Assembly (NCBI GenBank): GCA_945643635.1
Contig: CALZFC010000248.1
Coordinates: forward strand, 783,501 to 847,500
Length of the DNA: 64,000 nt
Direction: 5' to 3'
Source: Allodiplogaster sudhausi
Lineage: Eukaryota; Nematoda; Chromadorea; Rhabditida; Diplogasteridae
Shown: in pieces, positions 12,788 to 25,960 of the stretch
Layout of the letters: each line of letters opens with the position of its first letter
How positions within the stretch are numbered: the stretch's first letter is position 1
Notes under the pieces: model-generated
The model's database searches: none
What the model was told of the DNA's origin: nothing
Seen by the model: only the letters and a program-made list of their open reading frames with translations
Translations under genes and position numbers: made by a program

Positions 12788-14154
12788 GCATCTCTTTTTT
12801 TCTCTCTGTTTCTCTCTCTCTCTCTTTCTCCTTCTTCTTCTCTTTCCCTTTCTGTCTCTCTTCATCTATCGTTTCTTTCTCTTTCTCCCTCTATCTCTCT
12901 AGGTCCTTCTAGGTCCGCGCAGTGATCCGGACATTCAATCCGCGCGAGAAGGAGCACATCAAACCGCCGCGCAAGTTCAAGCCGTCCGTTCTCAAGTCTA
13001 CGGTATATTTTTATTATTTTTTTTCTGGAGCTCTTTCTGATTAAAACTATCCAACGACCAATATTTCAATTAATCTTAACATATTATATATATATAATGT
13101 TTACTAAACGAATGATTAGGTTACGGAGATGCGCCGTTTCGCGGGTGCCTTCTCTCCGTTCCTCGAGGCGACCGACGCCATTCTCCGCTGGAAGAGACCG
13201 GCTCGCTCTGTCGTTGCCCTCGTGGTAGGACCAGGGATGATCAAAGCGGGCCGAGCCCGGCCCGTTGCTAATTTGGCGGGCCCGGGCCCGGCCCGGGCCG
13301 AGATTTTGATGGCAGGGCCCGGCCCGGCCCGGCCCGCTTACCCCAGGGCCCGGCCCGGCCCGGCCCGCTTACCCCAGGGCCCGGCCCGGCCCGCATACTC
13401 CACGGGCCGGGCCGGGCCCGTTTTAACATAGGCCCGGCCCGGCCCGTTGCCAATTTGGCGGGCCCGTTGCCAATTTTGAAAATAGGGCCCGGCCCGGCCC
13501 GGCCCGCTAACCCCCAGGGCCAATTTGGCGGGCCCGTTGCCAATTTTGAAAATAGGGCCCGGCCGGCCCGGCCCTGGTTTTGACCATCCCTGGGTAGGAC
13601 ACGTCAAATATCGATTTACGCACTATTCAAAAAGAATATGGCACAAAAATAAAATAAAATAAAAACCTCGCTCAGATGTGGGTGTTCGCTCTGCTGTACA
13701 TCGAACCCTTCCACCTTCCGCTTCTGCTGCTCGCACTCATCTTCAACGCGATTCACACGCGGAACGCGGAAGAGGCGAAGGTCGCCCAGAATGGCGCGGC
13801 GGGCAATGGCCAGCCACCAGTCTCGCCCACTGCCAAAGAGGCTGGTTTTTTTTTAAATTTATTTTTTTATTTCATTTATTAAACGGTTTTATGCCTCAAT
13901 GCTCTTTCTTGAAAAGAAGAAGGAAATATGTGTTTATTTCATATTGTTCTGTTATTATTCTTGTCTAGATGTATTTGTATTCCAGAACGAGTCGGGCCTC
14001 TCGATCCTCGCCATCTCCGAAACGCTCACAGACATTCAAGACGCGCTTCTCTTCGTCACGAGACTCTTGCAAAGGCGAAGGAAGTGAGCAGAGAGAGAGA
14101 GAGAGAGAGAGAAGAGAGAGAGAGTAGAGAGAGAGAGAGAGAGAGAAGAGAGAG

Positions 14155-14191
<37 letters not shown>

Positions 14192-14754
14192 TCACAGGGA
14201 GGAAACTTGAATTGTGAATAAATAATAGATAGTCATTGAAAGAGAAATAAACAAGCGTGGTGATTGCAGTGCGAGTAACATGACAGCGCCGTGGCTGACG
14301 TGGCTGCTCATCGCCGTCCTCTCCGCCGCATCCTTCCTTCTCTACCTCGTGCCAATTCGATACATTATCCTGGCTTGGGGTCAAACTAAATCATTTTTCA
14401 TAGTCAATCTTGCTTTTTCTTGGATCGGACTCTTCACGAGAATTGGTTTAGGGAGTTTAGGGATTTTATGAATATTCCTCAGGCGTGAACAAGATAACGA
14501 AGCGCCTTCGCAAGCCTGACTTCATCGACAACAACGAAGTCCTTGACTACTTGTCTCGTGTGCCGTGCGATCGACAACTTGTTAGTCACTTTTTTTGCAT
14601 TCAAATCTTGTTTTCAAAGTATTTTCTTTCAGCAAGTGAATATTTTTAAGTTATAAACTCTTTCAAATAGATGGAATGGCGGGAAGAGCAAGAAACGACT
14701 CTGCGAACTTCTACTTCCGATTCGTTGCCGTCGCCGCCGAGTGGGCGGAGCTAG
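9390..14754 (+). CDS. mctp: MCTP: multiple C2 and transmembrane domain protein
   Basis: Membrane-anchored calcium/phospholipid-binding protein of endomembranes, known from presynaptic homeostasis in animals. Twenty exons fit in phase: 9390-9830, 10006-10086, 10255-10334, 10504-10591, 10701-10755, 10927-11051, 11106-11189, 11335-11421, 11558-11666, 11889-11963, 12112-12253, 12429-12531, 12642-12743, 12913-13002, 13120-13224, 13676-13844, 13969-14083, 14270-14379, 14483-14580 and 14671-14754 (about 780 residues). A degenerate first C2 half is followed by a C2 with [12 protein letters not shown] and CNPEW, then a clear C2 with [20 protein letters not shown] and [15 protein letters not shown] leads to the first hydrophobic segment ([12 protein letters not shown]), then a second (TAPWLTWLL to [12 protein letters not shown]) and the conserved [13 protein letters not shown]. 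The start and the 5' exon are least certain; from 10006 on the model is strong. Confidence 0.88.
13224..13600. mobile_element. hAT-type non-autonomous element with GGGCCCGG array and 8-bp target duplication
   Basis: The element (13232-13592, 361 bp) starts CAGGGATGATCAAA and ends in the inverted copy TTTTGACCATCCCTG. It is flanked by an 8-bp direct repeat, GGTAGGAC (13224-13231 and 13593-13600). An 8-bp duplication with CAGGG termini is typical of the hAT superfamily. The interior is almost entirely GGGCCCGGCCC-type repeats plus two copies of a GTTGCCAATTTTGAAAATA unit. No transposase is present. It sits exactly at the 5' end of the MCTP intron that follows exon 13120-13224. The target duplication includes that intron's GT donor. 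Confidence 0.88.
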
Positions 14755-16862
14755 TCCAAAAGTTTCCGGGATTATAAGTAAATACCACTATTCATATGCA
14801 GAATATCAAAAATTCGTAGATTACTTCTAAAATCAGAGTTGCCGTTGACTCTGCTAATGGCAAACTTTTTTCGGAAAATTCGAGGCATTCAAATCACAAT
14901 GTCCGTTTAGTTGCATATCACACTTCTTTTTATACATATGTATGTATGTTCAAGTGAAGTCATAATTCCAGCTTTACACAGCACTAACGGCCAGTCACAA
15001 TTTCTAGACTTTATTCGTGGAGGTAGCATCCTCTTATGTCTAATATTCCTACCGCCGTTGTTCTTTGCTAAAGTTGTGCTTGCTCAAATGCGTTTGCATA
15101 CTTATGGATATCAATATTAAGAGCTTTAAAGATTTGTGCAAAATATTTAGTATGTTGTATTTTAGCTAAGAAAAAAGATTCTTCAACATGTTATATTCTG
15201 TGGAACGGGATTGCAGAAGGCCTCTGATTTATCGTGTGATATGCGCTAAACAGTTTGTATTTGACAATATCAGGCAAAATGCATTCTTTTCCAATTGTTG
15301 TCATTCCAAATAAAAGGTAAATTCTCGTTTTTTTTTCTAACAGTAATGTTTACAGTTTACAGTGTTGACCATTCTTTATACGCAGAATAGAAAGAGAATT
15401 AAGAGAAAATCTTTTATCCGTCTTGTAACAAAAGGCATTATCGCTTACAGAGAGACGAAGAGAGAACGAGGATACATGTCTTCTATTATGTATATTATGC
15501 AGCTAAAAGGGGAAAAGCTGTCTCCGTGGTCTGTCCTTAGCGAAGGGTGGCTTTGTACCTGTAGTGCTTGTGGAATACATCAACAACAACAAATCGATCG
15601 ATCTCACAGTCATATCGATCGGTTTCGAGAGGGCAGAGCACATCCACTTCATAAAGAAAATCAACTTCAAAATTTATGTATTTTAATTCCAGAAAGAAAA
15701 ATGAAAAGTGCTGTGCCCTCCAAACAACCGTTATCCGTCGGTGATGCACACAACAATTACGCGAGGTGAGGTGGAGGGAATCGACGAGGTGTGCTAATTG
15801 GAAGAGAAGAAAGAAAGAGAAAAAAGAGAAATAGAGAGACGATGAGTGAGAACGAGAGAGAGCGAGAGAGTGAGAGAGAGAGAGAACGACAGAGCGAGAG
15901 AGTCAGAGAGGTTCGGCATTTTAAATGCTAAAAAGACTAGAAAGTGTACGATGTCCACTGCACAAAAAAACAAGGCGACTGCTATTAAAATGCTACAGTT
16001 CAAACGCTATGGCAAGCAAAGCTTTCTAAGGACGAAATCGGCATTAGCGAATTATGCGAATAAGAAATAAAATATCCCTATTACATAATTTAAAAAAGAC
16101 AAATCCCATCGCAAACAGAGTAGGAACTAATCGATGCCGTGATTAGTGTGTTGAATAAAATTATCGATAAAGTGGCGTTCGCTGACGGATGCAACGAATG
16201 AAATATACACATTAATCTTGTTGACCTTTCTGTCTATCCGTCAAAACAAAAGGGAAAAGGCGCTCTTTTTCTGGCGATGACTCAGGACGAAAGGCTGTTG
16301 AAATGGTAATGTTTCCAACCGAATGTTAATGCTAGGGCGAAGTTGCAAAGAAAGAGAGAAAAAAAAATCTAAAAATAAAAAAAAGTTAGCAAATTATAAG
16401 CTTTTCAGTGAACTTATTAACTTGGGTACATTTCAGAAAGACGGAAAATTAAACTAGACTTTTCGAAATGCGAAAAAGAATGACGGCATGCGTCGAAGGA
16501 AACAAACAATCTTCTTTTTTTTAAAAATATTTCTCATGTCTTACTGGTTTTATTTGTTCTTTTTTTAATTTTCACTCTTTTTGATCATCTACGCACACGA
16601 AATCCTGATCATAAAACATTAAAAATTTCGGATGAAATAGTAAATTAATGAAGATAATCGTTAGCTTTAGTAATACAAATAGCTTGAAGGGGATACTTGG
16701 AAATCATCCCTCTAATGCATGGAGAATGTGTGGGCGAATGATGCGGAATTGGGAGAGAAGAGACGCGAGGTCGTGGAGAGAGAAGAAGAAGAAGGGCCCG
16801 TGCTGCGGAAGGCAGAGAGTCTTCAACGGGCAATTTAGTCATTCTTCTTTTACAAATCGCTT
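14755..16862. other. Intergenic region between convergent MCTP and phosphatase genes
   Basis: About 2.1 kb, AT-rich with a GA-rich block at 15800-15910. A CGATCGATC / ATATCGATCGG pair lies at 15592-15621. It should hold the 3' untranslated regions of two convergent genes. I see no convincing coding exon or RNA gene. Confidence 0.5.
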
Positions 16863-18646
16863 TTATTTCTTTTCAGCTTCATAAAAGGGGAACAATGTGC
16901 ACTCTTTCAGTTGCGCTTGAGAAAGTACTAGAAGCACCAACCTCGAGGGAACGGTGTGCGAAGAGATGAGCGAGCGGAAGGGGCGATAGGCGGCGTGCTT
17001 GGACGGAGCAGTGAGCGAGCCGCCCGAGGACGCGGCAGACGCGAGGGCCGCGGACAGCCGTGAGCCAAGCGGAGTGGAAGAGTACTTGGAGAGGGAGGAG
17101 GGCGTGGCGGAGGACGACGAGGGCGCGAGCTTTGACGCGGCCGACGAGGCCGACGACGACTGCGACTGCGATCTGAGTGCCGAGCGGAAAAGAAAAGGTT
17201 GATTCAAGGATCACGAAACTCCACAAGAATCCATTTGAGATGCCTTCAATTCCTCTCAAAAGCACACATTTGGCTCTCTACTAATACAAACCGTCCAAAA
17301 TTTATTTTATTGGTTTTGTAATTATACCCCCACCCCCCTCCATCGCGCACTCAATCACTTTCACATTCCCTCTCTCCATCTCCTCTCTCTCTCTCATTCT
17401 CCCTCTCTCTCTCCCTGTATTACCTGTGCCTGGCAGCATCCCTTTCTGCCGCATTGCTCGCATCTCTCAACTCATCAGCGTATACGTCGGGGAGTGGCAG
17501 CTCGTGAAGACGCGTCTGTTTAGAAAGTGTTCTAATCACGATAATTGAATATATTTTATGAATCATAATAATTTACTTGTTCCTTTTTATTCATTTTGAA
17601 TTGTCTTTCGGCGGTTAACTTTTCATCATTGTTTACCTGCACAAGAGTGACCGATGGATATCCGCGGGTTTTCCTCTCAAAATCGACGAGTTGCTTCCAG
17701 AAGCCGAGATTTGGACGGATAATGGAGCGGACCGACTGAAAAGAACACTAAATTACTACCAAAACTGATTTTCTTGATAGTATTAATTAATCTGTTTCAT
17801 TTTTCTTTGCCAAAAATATTTAGCATGCATGAATGAACGTTCGATGCAATATCATACATTTTCCCTTTCTCTGTTTGCTCGGTCTCTCACGTTTCGTGAA
17901 TGGAGGGCAGAGGCATCCTTTTTTCCCTCTCCGAGCAATCTCAAATCGTCAAATAAATTTGCAGAAACAAGAGAAATGCCCTCTACTCCTTTGAGAGAAT
18001 TTGTTTGTTTTTTTCTGCGTTGCAAACGAGTGATCGCGGAGTTTGGAGCCAGAAGACGGCGAATAAGACGACTAAGTAAGAACTATGAATTGACGGAAGG
18101 AAACAAAAATACAGAAAAGGAGACGGAGCGAAGGCGAGAGATTGAGGAAATGGAGGGTGAAGGATATAGAGAAAGAAAGAAAGAGGGAGAAAGAGAGAGA
18201 GAGAGATTGAGAGAGAAAGAGAGAGAGAGTGAGATTAAAAGAAAATCTGTGACTGAAACAGACTGAATGACTTGCGAACGCGCAATTTTGCATTGGACTA
18301 CTTCGAAAGTGCCCTTTCCCTCTGCCAAAAACTTCATTCTCATTACCGTCTGAGGCAGAAAAAAGGAAAACGGCAATTTCATGTCAGGACCAAGCAGAAG
18401 AAGATTCCAAATTACTCATCCCTTTTTAGACAACTTCCACTGTGCTGAGAGGAGAATCTCGGTAAGTCTCTCGCTTAAGTGCCAGTCTTAGTGGCTATGA
18501 CTTCTTTCTCTCTCATTCAACTGACATTACTTGTGTACAAGGCCCTCCGCCGACAATAATCGGCTCATTCTTGATTTCGCTCCCTCTATTTTCGCTCCTT
18601 ATTCGCTCTTCCAAAGCCCCTTTCCTGTCTCTTCCTCCCTGCCTTC

Positions 18647-18677
<31 letters not shown>

Positions 18678-18945
18678 CTCTCTCCTCTCTCTCTCTCTCC
18701 CTTTCTCTATCTTTCCTCTCTCTCTCTCTTTTCCCATTCCCCCCCCCCTCTCTCTCTCTGTCGCTTGTCCAGCCGAATTGCGTGACGCGATCTCGAACAT
18801 TCCAGAGCTACTATTGGGAACCTCGTTTGTATCTGCAGAGTGAATTGAGATGTGGAATGAAATGAAGATTGGTAGAGGAGCGATAGAGAGAAAAGTGAGT
18901 GAGAGTGAGTGAGAGAGAGAGAGAGAGTGAGAGTGAGCGAGAGTG

Positions 18946-18976
<31 letters not shown>

Positions 18977-19983
18977 GAACGCCATCCCTGTGTCAAGCAA
19001 GTGAAAGAAAAGGTAAAGTCGAATTAACAGGCGGAGCGGCCAGTTGACATTGATGTGTATCAATGAAGATAGGGTAGTGATGGCCAGAGAGAATGAAAGA
19101 AGAAGAGAAAGAGAGAAAGAGAGAGTGAGAGAATGGCCAGAGCTATTATCGAGCACTAACAATAAGAGTGTGGAGTGATAACAGAGATAATTGGAGTGAT
19201 CAGAGAGGGAAGGAGAGATTTAGAGAGATTACGATCAAATTGACGCAATAAGATCCCGAAGAGAATAACAGCAAAGTTCACTCGTTTCTCATGTCTCAAT
19301 TCACGCCAGAGTTCGTGGCATCAAAACAGCAGATGAACTGAGAAAACTTGAAGAAATGTCTTGTTGTTGTTTTGAGCTCGCAATAGCTGCACCTTGACGT
19401 AGAAGTACGCTTGGCGCAGCGTGAGTCGCTCGTACTTGATGAGGTAGGCGAGGACGAGCGAGGCCGAGCGAGACACGCCCGCCATGCAGTGCACGAGCAC
19501 GCGCCCGCCGCTCTCCTGCATTGCCGATTTATTCATTGCTTTTTTGTGACTATTTCAAGTCATTATTTATGATGAAAATGTAATCGATAGTTATCGTTGT
19601 TAACATAAAAATTAATGGAAAATTGGTAATTGAAAATGGAATTGGCGCTCTTACCTTGACCGACTTGATCTTGTCTGCAATGGAATTGAAGTGGACGAAG
19701 AGATTGGCAGATGGGTGGTCGTCCACTCGAATGCGCAGCACTTCCACGCCTGCAATCCATCATGCTACTAGTTACAGTACCCTTTTCAGTGCCACCGTAA
19801 TCTCTTCCCTCCCGTACCCGCAACGTGCGGAGTGCTCTCTTCGGTGGTGGCATTCACGATGACCGTGACGCCGAGACGGCGGACGGCGTCGGCGCGGATG
19901 ACGGCGATGCCGGAGAGGAAGAGATGGTCCTTGATCTCGCTGATTCGGTTCAGATCAGACAGACCGCGTTGGTGGGCGTTCAT
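16863..19983 (-). CDS. Dual-specificity protein phosphatase, DUSP14/18-like, with Ser-rich tail
   Basis: Small cysteine-based phosphatase acting on phospho-tyrosine/serine/threonine. Six minus-strand exons fit in perfect phase: 19983-19818, 19749-19655, 19515-19393, 17735-17637, 17515-17424 and 17172-16863, giving 294 residues. The ATG at 19983 begins MNAHQRGLSDLNRISEI. The substrate-pocket strand follows (DHLFLSGIAV, VIVNAT), then the P-loop HCMAGVSRSAS with catalytic Cys and Arg, and then RPNLGFWKQLVDFE, the usual sequence after the catalytic loop. An aspartate lies upstream in VDDHP. The last exon adds about 100 residues rich in Ser/Ala that end after YRPFRSLISSH, reminiscent of the C-terminal motif in DUSP14-type proteins. 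Intron 3 (19392-17736) is 1.66 kb of mostly simple repeats. Confidence 0.92.
17736..19392. repeat. Simple-repeat-rich phosphatase intron
   Basis: The 1.66 kb intron 3 contains GA-rich DNA (18110-18240), a (CT)n tract (18650-18765) and (GA)n (18893-18980). The tracts change strand bias several times, and the translated frames are SLSLSL/RERERE. No exon is evident inside it. Confidence 0.75.
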
Positions 19984-20808
19984 TATTGTGGTTGCTGTCT
20001 CTAAGAGATTGAGATTACAACTTGAATTACTAAAGCAAAGTCATTCAAAATTCAGAATCAACAAAACATCATCTTGGATGAATCTTTTTATTAATCACGA
20101 CAACGATTCATTGTTAGCAAATGCGCGACTTTAATTGTTTGACAACAATAATAGGAATCATTCAAATATGGAGAAAGTATCCTTGAAGGACTAAATATGT
20201 TAAATTTTAGAGGCCAGGCAGAGTTAGATTGAGAGAGAGAGAGAGCCAGTGGGAGAGAGAGAAAGAGCGAGAGGCAGAGAGAGAGAGAGAGTCAGTGGGA
20301 GAGAGAGAAAGGAAGAGTGAGCTAGACTGCCGGAGAAACATAGATTCATAGATATGTATTGCCAGCTGTTTGTGTAATGGGTGAGCCGTGAGAGAGAGAG
20401 AGAGAGCCAATCATGTCTATCGACTTGGTTCGTGTTCGTGTGTCCATGAGCATACAAACACAGAAAAGAAGCATACATAGAGATGTTTCTCTCACTCTCT
20501 GGCAATCTCAGTGCCTTCCATACTCTCTCATCCACCAGTCTATTTCTTTCTCGCTCCTCTCTCACACTGTTTTGCCTCTCTACTTCCATATCGCTTTCTT
20601 CGAAACATTTCGCCACATTTATCTTTGAATACAGTGCACACAGACTGCACAGTAAATTCTGTCTCCAGACGGATGGAGAGAGATTGGGAAGGGAGAGAAA
20701 GGGAGAAAGAGACTCATTGGAAAACATAGAGGGAAAGTTAATCTCTCTCTTTCACTCTCTTTCTTCATTGCTCTCTCTCCACCTATCTATCTTTCTCTCT
20801 CCCTCCCA

Positions 20809-20845
<37 letters not shown>

Positions 20846-21348
20846 ACTCTCTCTCTCTCATTGTGTGTTGGCAAATTGAACCAGATGCATGCATGAAATG
20901 TGATGAGTCATGAAATTATATTTTTCTTTACTGTAAGTCTCGTTCTCTCTCCCTCATTTTTCCATCTTTTCTCTCTCTTTTCTCTCCAATCGCTTGAAGG
21001 ATGATGAATATGTGATGGCACATTATGATGAGAACTCATGATAGAATGTTTCGTGAAATTTACGAAAATGAAAATATCGGAAAAATACTTTTGGGAGAAG
21101 ACATTAATTCGAATTGTTGAAGATAAAACAGTTGATAAGAAGAGAAGAGAATTCATAATGGGCACTAAGCAATTACAAGTGGAAAGAGTATTTAAGAATG
21201 AAATAGCACACACAAGCCAACCAGGCAGATATGGAAAAAGACGAGGAACGAAAAAGAAGGGAATCAGGAGAAGCAGAAGGAAGAGAGAGAGGTAAGGAAA
21301 GAGAGCGGAGAGAGTGGAAGAAAAGGAGAGGGGAGAGAGAGGAAGAGA

Positions 21349-21379
<31 letters not shown>

Positions 21380-22536
21380 GAAGTTCTGTTCTCGCCGCTT
21401 CCGCTCCTTACAAGTTAGCATCACCTCAGCAAGTTCCCAAAGTGGACGCAGTCATTAAAAGCAATTAGAAAGTGGAAAGAAAGAGATAAAGTGAACGAAG
21501 AGAGCAACGGAAATAGAAGAACTGATCATATGATAAGAAAGGCGCAACTTGAACATCGGCTTCCGTAATCTCCTTCAACATTTTCTAAAACGTGCTGATA
21601 ATGCGATTAGTGGCTAAGAACAACCAACCTTCATAAGGGAAACTCGCGGAATACCAGATGCCAACTTTTGCAGTCACTTTTCTCGCTGTACTTACAAACA
21701 AGTAGGACTATGTTCAAATATAAACAAAACTAATGCTAACGTCTGTAAACAGATAGAGACTGAGTAAGGAAGAAAATAATGATGTTGTATTTGCGTCAGC
21801 CGGGGCCAAGAGCCACATGGAAAAGGAAAGAAAATATTCGTCTGACTGGCCTGTCAAACTGGTAATCAGAAGGAGAAGAAACGAAGGAAAAGAGGAAGAG
21901 GGGAGAGAGAGGAAGGATGGAGAGAATGTGAGAAAGACAAAAAAGGAAAGAAAAAGAGAGTGAGAGAGAGGGAGATAGTGAGAGAGTAATACCAACCCGG
22001 TGGGGCGATTCTGATGAGGACAGCGCATGATTGGCGGTCCTAACAGGAAAGCCTGAAGGCTGAGGAGAGGGAGGGAGTCTATGACAGTAAAAGTAAGTAC
22101 CTAAGTGGACAAGTCACGTCACGCCAATGGCTACTTAGTAGTGGGGAGACGCCCCCGGAGGGACCCGGCCTGGGCAAGCGAGGCGTAATGACCTGCCAAG
22201 GCGGAACTTCTTCTACCCTTTGTCTGACTTCTCTCTCCTCTCTCACCTTCTCAATCTGCCTCTTTTATCCTTAACTGATCTCTGGCCATAACTATGAAAG
22301 CCTCGTCTTGTTCTAGACGAGTCCAAGCATCAGCTCCCTCTAGTTTGCTGCACATTTTTTTTCACATCTTACTGATTCTCTCTCTCTATCACTCTCACTC
22401 CCTCGCGTTCTTCTTCTCTTTCTCTATTTCCTTTCCTCTCACTCTCTCTCTCTGTCTCCTTTCGTATATCCAAGTGTAACCGCCCGGCAGGAGCACCCAA
22501 CCGCTCGCAGGTATGGAGAAGGCGGAAACTGGCGGG

Positions 22537-22572
<36 letters not shown>

Positions 22573-22731
22573 AGATTGAGAGAGAAGCAGAGAAGCAGGC
22601 AGCGAATGCGTGTAGAAGAGGGGGAGTATGTGGGGAAGAAGCTCAGCCACCAGAAGAGAATTGCCGCTCCAGGGCAAGTAGATATTGTGTAAGAGGATGT
22701 CGCATCTGAGTGAGTGCAGGTGTTGCATGAG

Positions 22732-22785
<54 letters not shown>

Positions 22786-23911
22786 AGGGAGAGAAAGAGA
22801 TGGAGGGAGAAGGGAGAAAGAGAAAGAGAGCGAGGGAGAAATCAGATCGCAAAGGAAGAAGATAAGAGAGAGAGAAGACCGAGGAAAGAAGTTGAGATAT
22901 AATTATTTGACGAGATCGCATAAGAAAAGTGAAAATGGCGGCAGGGCGTTGCGTGATGGAGAAGCGAACGCAAGAGAGAGAGAGAGAGAGAGAGTGAGAG
23001 AGAGTGAGAGAAGCAGGGAAAGAGCCTGAGGGAGAAGGGAGAGAGTGAGACAGAGAGAGGAAAGTAAACTAGGTGCACATTCGACTGCCAAGCGGGAGAT
23101 CACGGACACTTTATTCTCCTATCTTCTCTCTCTCTCTATCTCTTCTCTCTACTTTTCTTCTCTCTCTCTCACTCTCTGTTGAGCTGAGATTAGAGGGGGT
23201 GGAGTGAATAATATAGTTGAGAAGGGACGGAATGGAAGTCACGGCCTGAAGGGCGGGAATGAAAGTGAAGAAGATGAAAGTTGGTTGAAAGAGAGGGCAA
23301 GAAAAAGACAGAGGGAGAAAAGAGAGAGAACGAGAAAGAAGGAGAGGGGGAGAGGAAGAGGGAGGGGAAAGTAATAAAGAGTACATGAGCGAAAAAGTAG
23401 AATAGAAGGGAAGGAGATTGAGCGAGAGAGAAAGAGACGGCGAAGAAGAGAGGAGGAATCTGAAGGTTGAAGGAGAATGACGAAAGTCCGTAATCCCGCT
23501 CGGCGCTGTTGTTTTTTATGTGAACTGGCTGCGTCTGCTGCTCCAGGCATGCAGAGATCTCACTCAAAACACGTGAGAGATGGGCTATGGCAAGGAAGAG
23601 GAAGAGGACCGTGAAATAGCAGCCGTAGAGAGAGCAGAGAAAGAGAGAGGTTTTGTATTTAATTACTTAATTACTCCAACAAATATTTGAAGAAACGAGT
23701 ATTATTTGTACGTTATTTGAATAAGCGAAAGAAGGTGGGCAAAATGACAGATGAAAGGTGGAAATGGAAACGACTCGGCAAAAGGTGACTCTTCTGTTTC
23801 TGGCAGGGAAGGGGGCGCGAAGGATGAGAGTAATTGCTGTGCCCTCCGTGGAGGGGAGTGGCCGAGCGAGGCATGGGCAATGCCTAGTCAACCACCGGGA
23901 GGACACTGGCC

Positions 23912-23957
<46 letters not shown>

Positions 23958-24237
23958 TCTTTCCCTGCTCAACCACCCGCGTTTACTCCCATGTGCTCCA
24001 AACTTCTCTTGGCTTCTTTGGCGATTGCGACATCCATCTTGTTATTCTCCTTCCTGTTCTCTTACACATCTCTTTTTTGTCGCTATGGTTCTATGGCCGT
24101 TGGTCTGTCTTTCATTTTCTCTCTTTCTCGCAATTCCTCTTTCTTTCTCTCTGTCTCTGCTTCTGTCCTCCTCTCCATTTTTTTCTGGCTCTCTCCATAC
24201 CTATTTCTCTCGTTCTCTCTCTCTCTCTTTTACTCTC

Positions 24238-24276
<39 letters not shown>

Positions 24277-25923
24277 GCTCTTCTTCCCTCCCAACTCTTC
24301 AATTCTTTTGTGGTCGCCTTCTCGCCGTCTTCCCGCTGCCCGGACAACCGGCCTGATCACATGGCAGCAGTAGAAATGATGTGATGATGAGCGGGAGAGA
24401 GACGGGAAGAAAAAATGAAAGTGAGAAAGAGAGAGCAAGAGAGTGAGAGATACAGAGAAAAAGAAGGAGAGTGAGGGGATCGCCAAAGTGAAAAAGAGCG
24501 AAAGAACATCGGAGAGTCATTGAAACGGAGAAAACAGCACTAAGAGTAGAGAGACGATAGAGCTAATACACAAAAGGCACATATGCATGTATACATGCAT
24601 ACGTGTTCAAGTTTCTGTCTAATGCCATAAGTCAGAAGTAAGAGACAGAGATGGAGAGAAAGAGTGAGACACAGAAAGAATGACAGAGAAAGAGTAAGAG
24701 AAAGACATAAAGTCGAAGAGAAAATAGCGAGAGAATGAGAGAGAAGGAGGGATAGAGAGAAAGATTGAGAGAAAGAGAGAAAGAGTACGAGCAGAAATGA
24801 TGAGAGCGACAAATTGATAGACCAAATTGATAATAGAAGCATTGATGAGAAATTGGAGGATATATGTACATATTTTGGTATGAACTTGCCTGCCGCATTG
24901 CTTTCCATGATCGTCTGCCATGGGATTGCGAAATGGAGTGAAGCAAAATTGTCAGTGCCGTTGTGCAGGAGAAGAAGGAATGCCCATCATGGAAAAGGTA
25001 TGGAAAATAGTGATGGATAAAGGAGAGATTACGCTGGAGGATTAAGTGGGGGAGGGAATGCCAATATCCTTTATTTTTCGTGCAAGCGGAAGAAAAATGG
25101 CACTCCTGCAAAGCACTCCGGAAGAATGGACAATAATAAATTGCTCGGAAATTATTATAGTGGGAGAGAATTTATTGAAACGATTAATGTTCACGTGAAT
25201 TACATCAAAGGATACGGTAGGTAAGCATGAAAAAAAACGTTTAGGACACGGTGGAGGCGAATATTGTCATGTAATTTAATCTTTGCGCTCCAATAAATAA
25301 AGGACATCGAAAAGAAGAAAACATACACTGACGCGCACAATTGTATTAGGCTTGCGAATATCAGACTCTTTTGTGTCTTCGTGGGATGTCTGGAATTTGA
25401 AGAGGATGCACACGGGAAATGCAGCAAAAAAAGTGGATGAAGAGCAAAAGTGTGAGACAGAGATTCGTACAAGGGAAAACTAGGAAAAGTATGGAGAGGT
25501 GGCTAGAATTAGACATGTGTATAAGATATGAGAGAATAAGCATGAAGAAAGAGGAAAGGAATGGGAATAAATAGCCAAGAACCAATTGTGGCAAAATTCC
25601 ATAGTGCGCAGTTCAATTTAGATTTATATATTTGCAAACTTCGTAATACAAAAAATAAAACATAGACCGCATACGATATTGAAAAATAAGAACTGGAAAA
25701 AACTGAGATGTGTGATGAGAGAGAGAAACAGAGGAATAGAGAAAGATAGACTTTTATAGAGTAAAAGTACCTTCACATGTACTGGAGGGGCAATGAGAAG
25801 TAAGGAGACAGAGGGGTTACGATAGTACCTGAACATATGCACTTGAGCTGCTGTTCTAGCTTCTTCTCTTACAATTTACCTGCTTAAACAGACTTCCTGA
25901 AGAAGTGGTCATGGGTTGATGAA

Positions 25924-25960
<37 letters not shown>

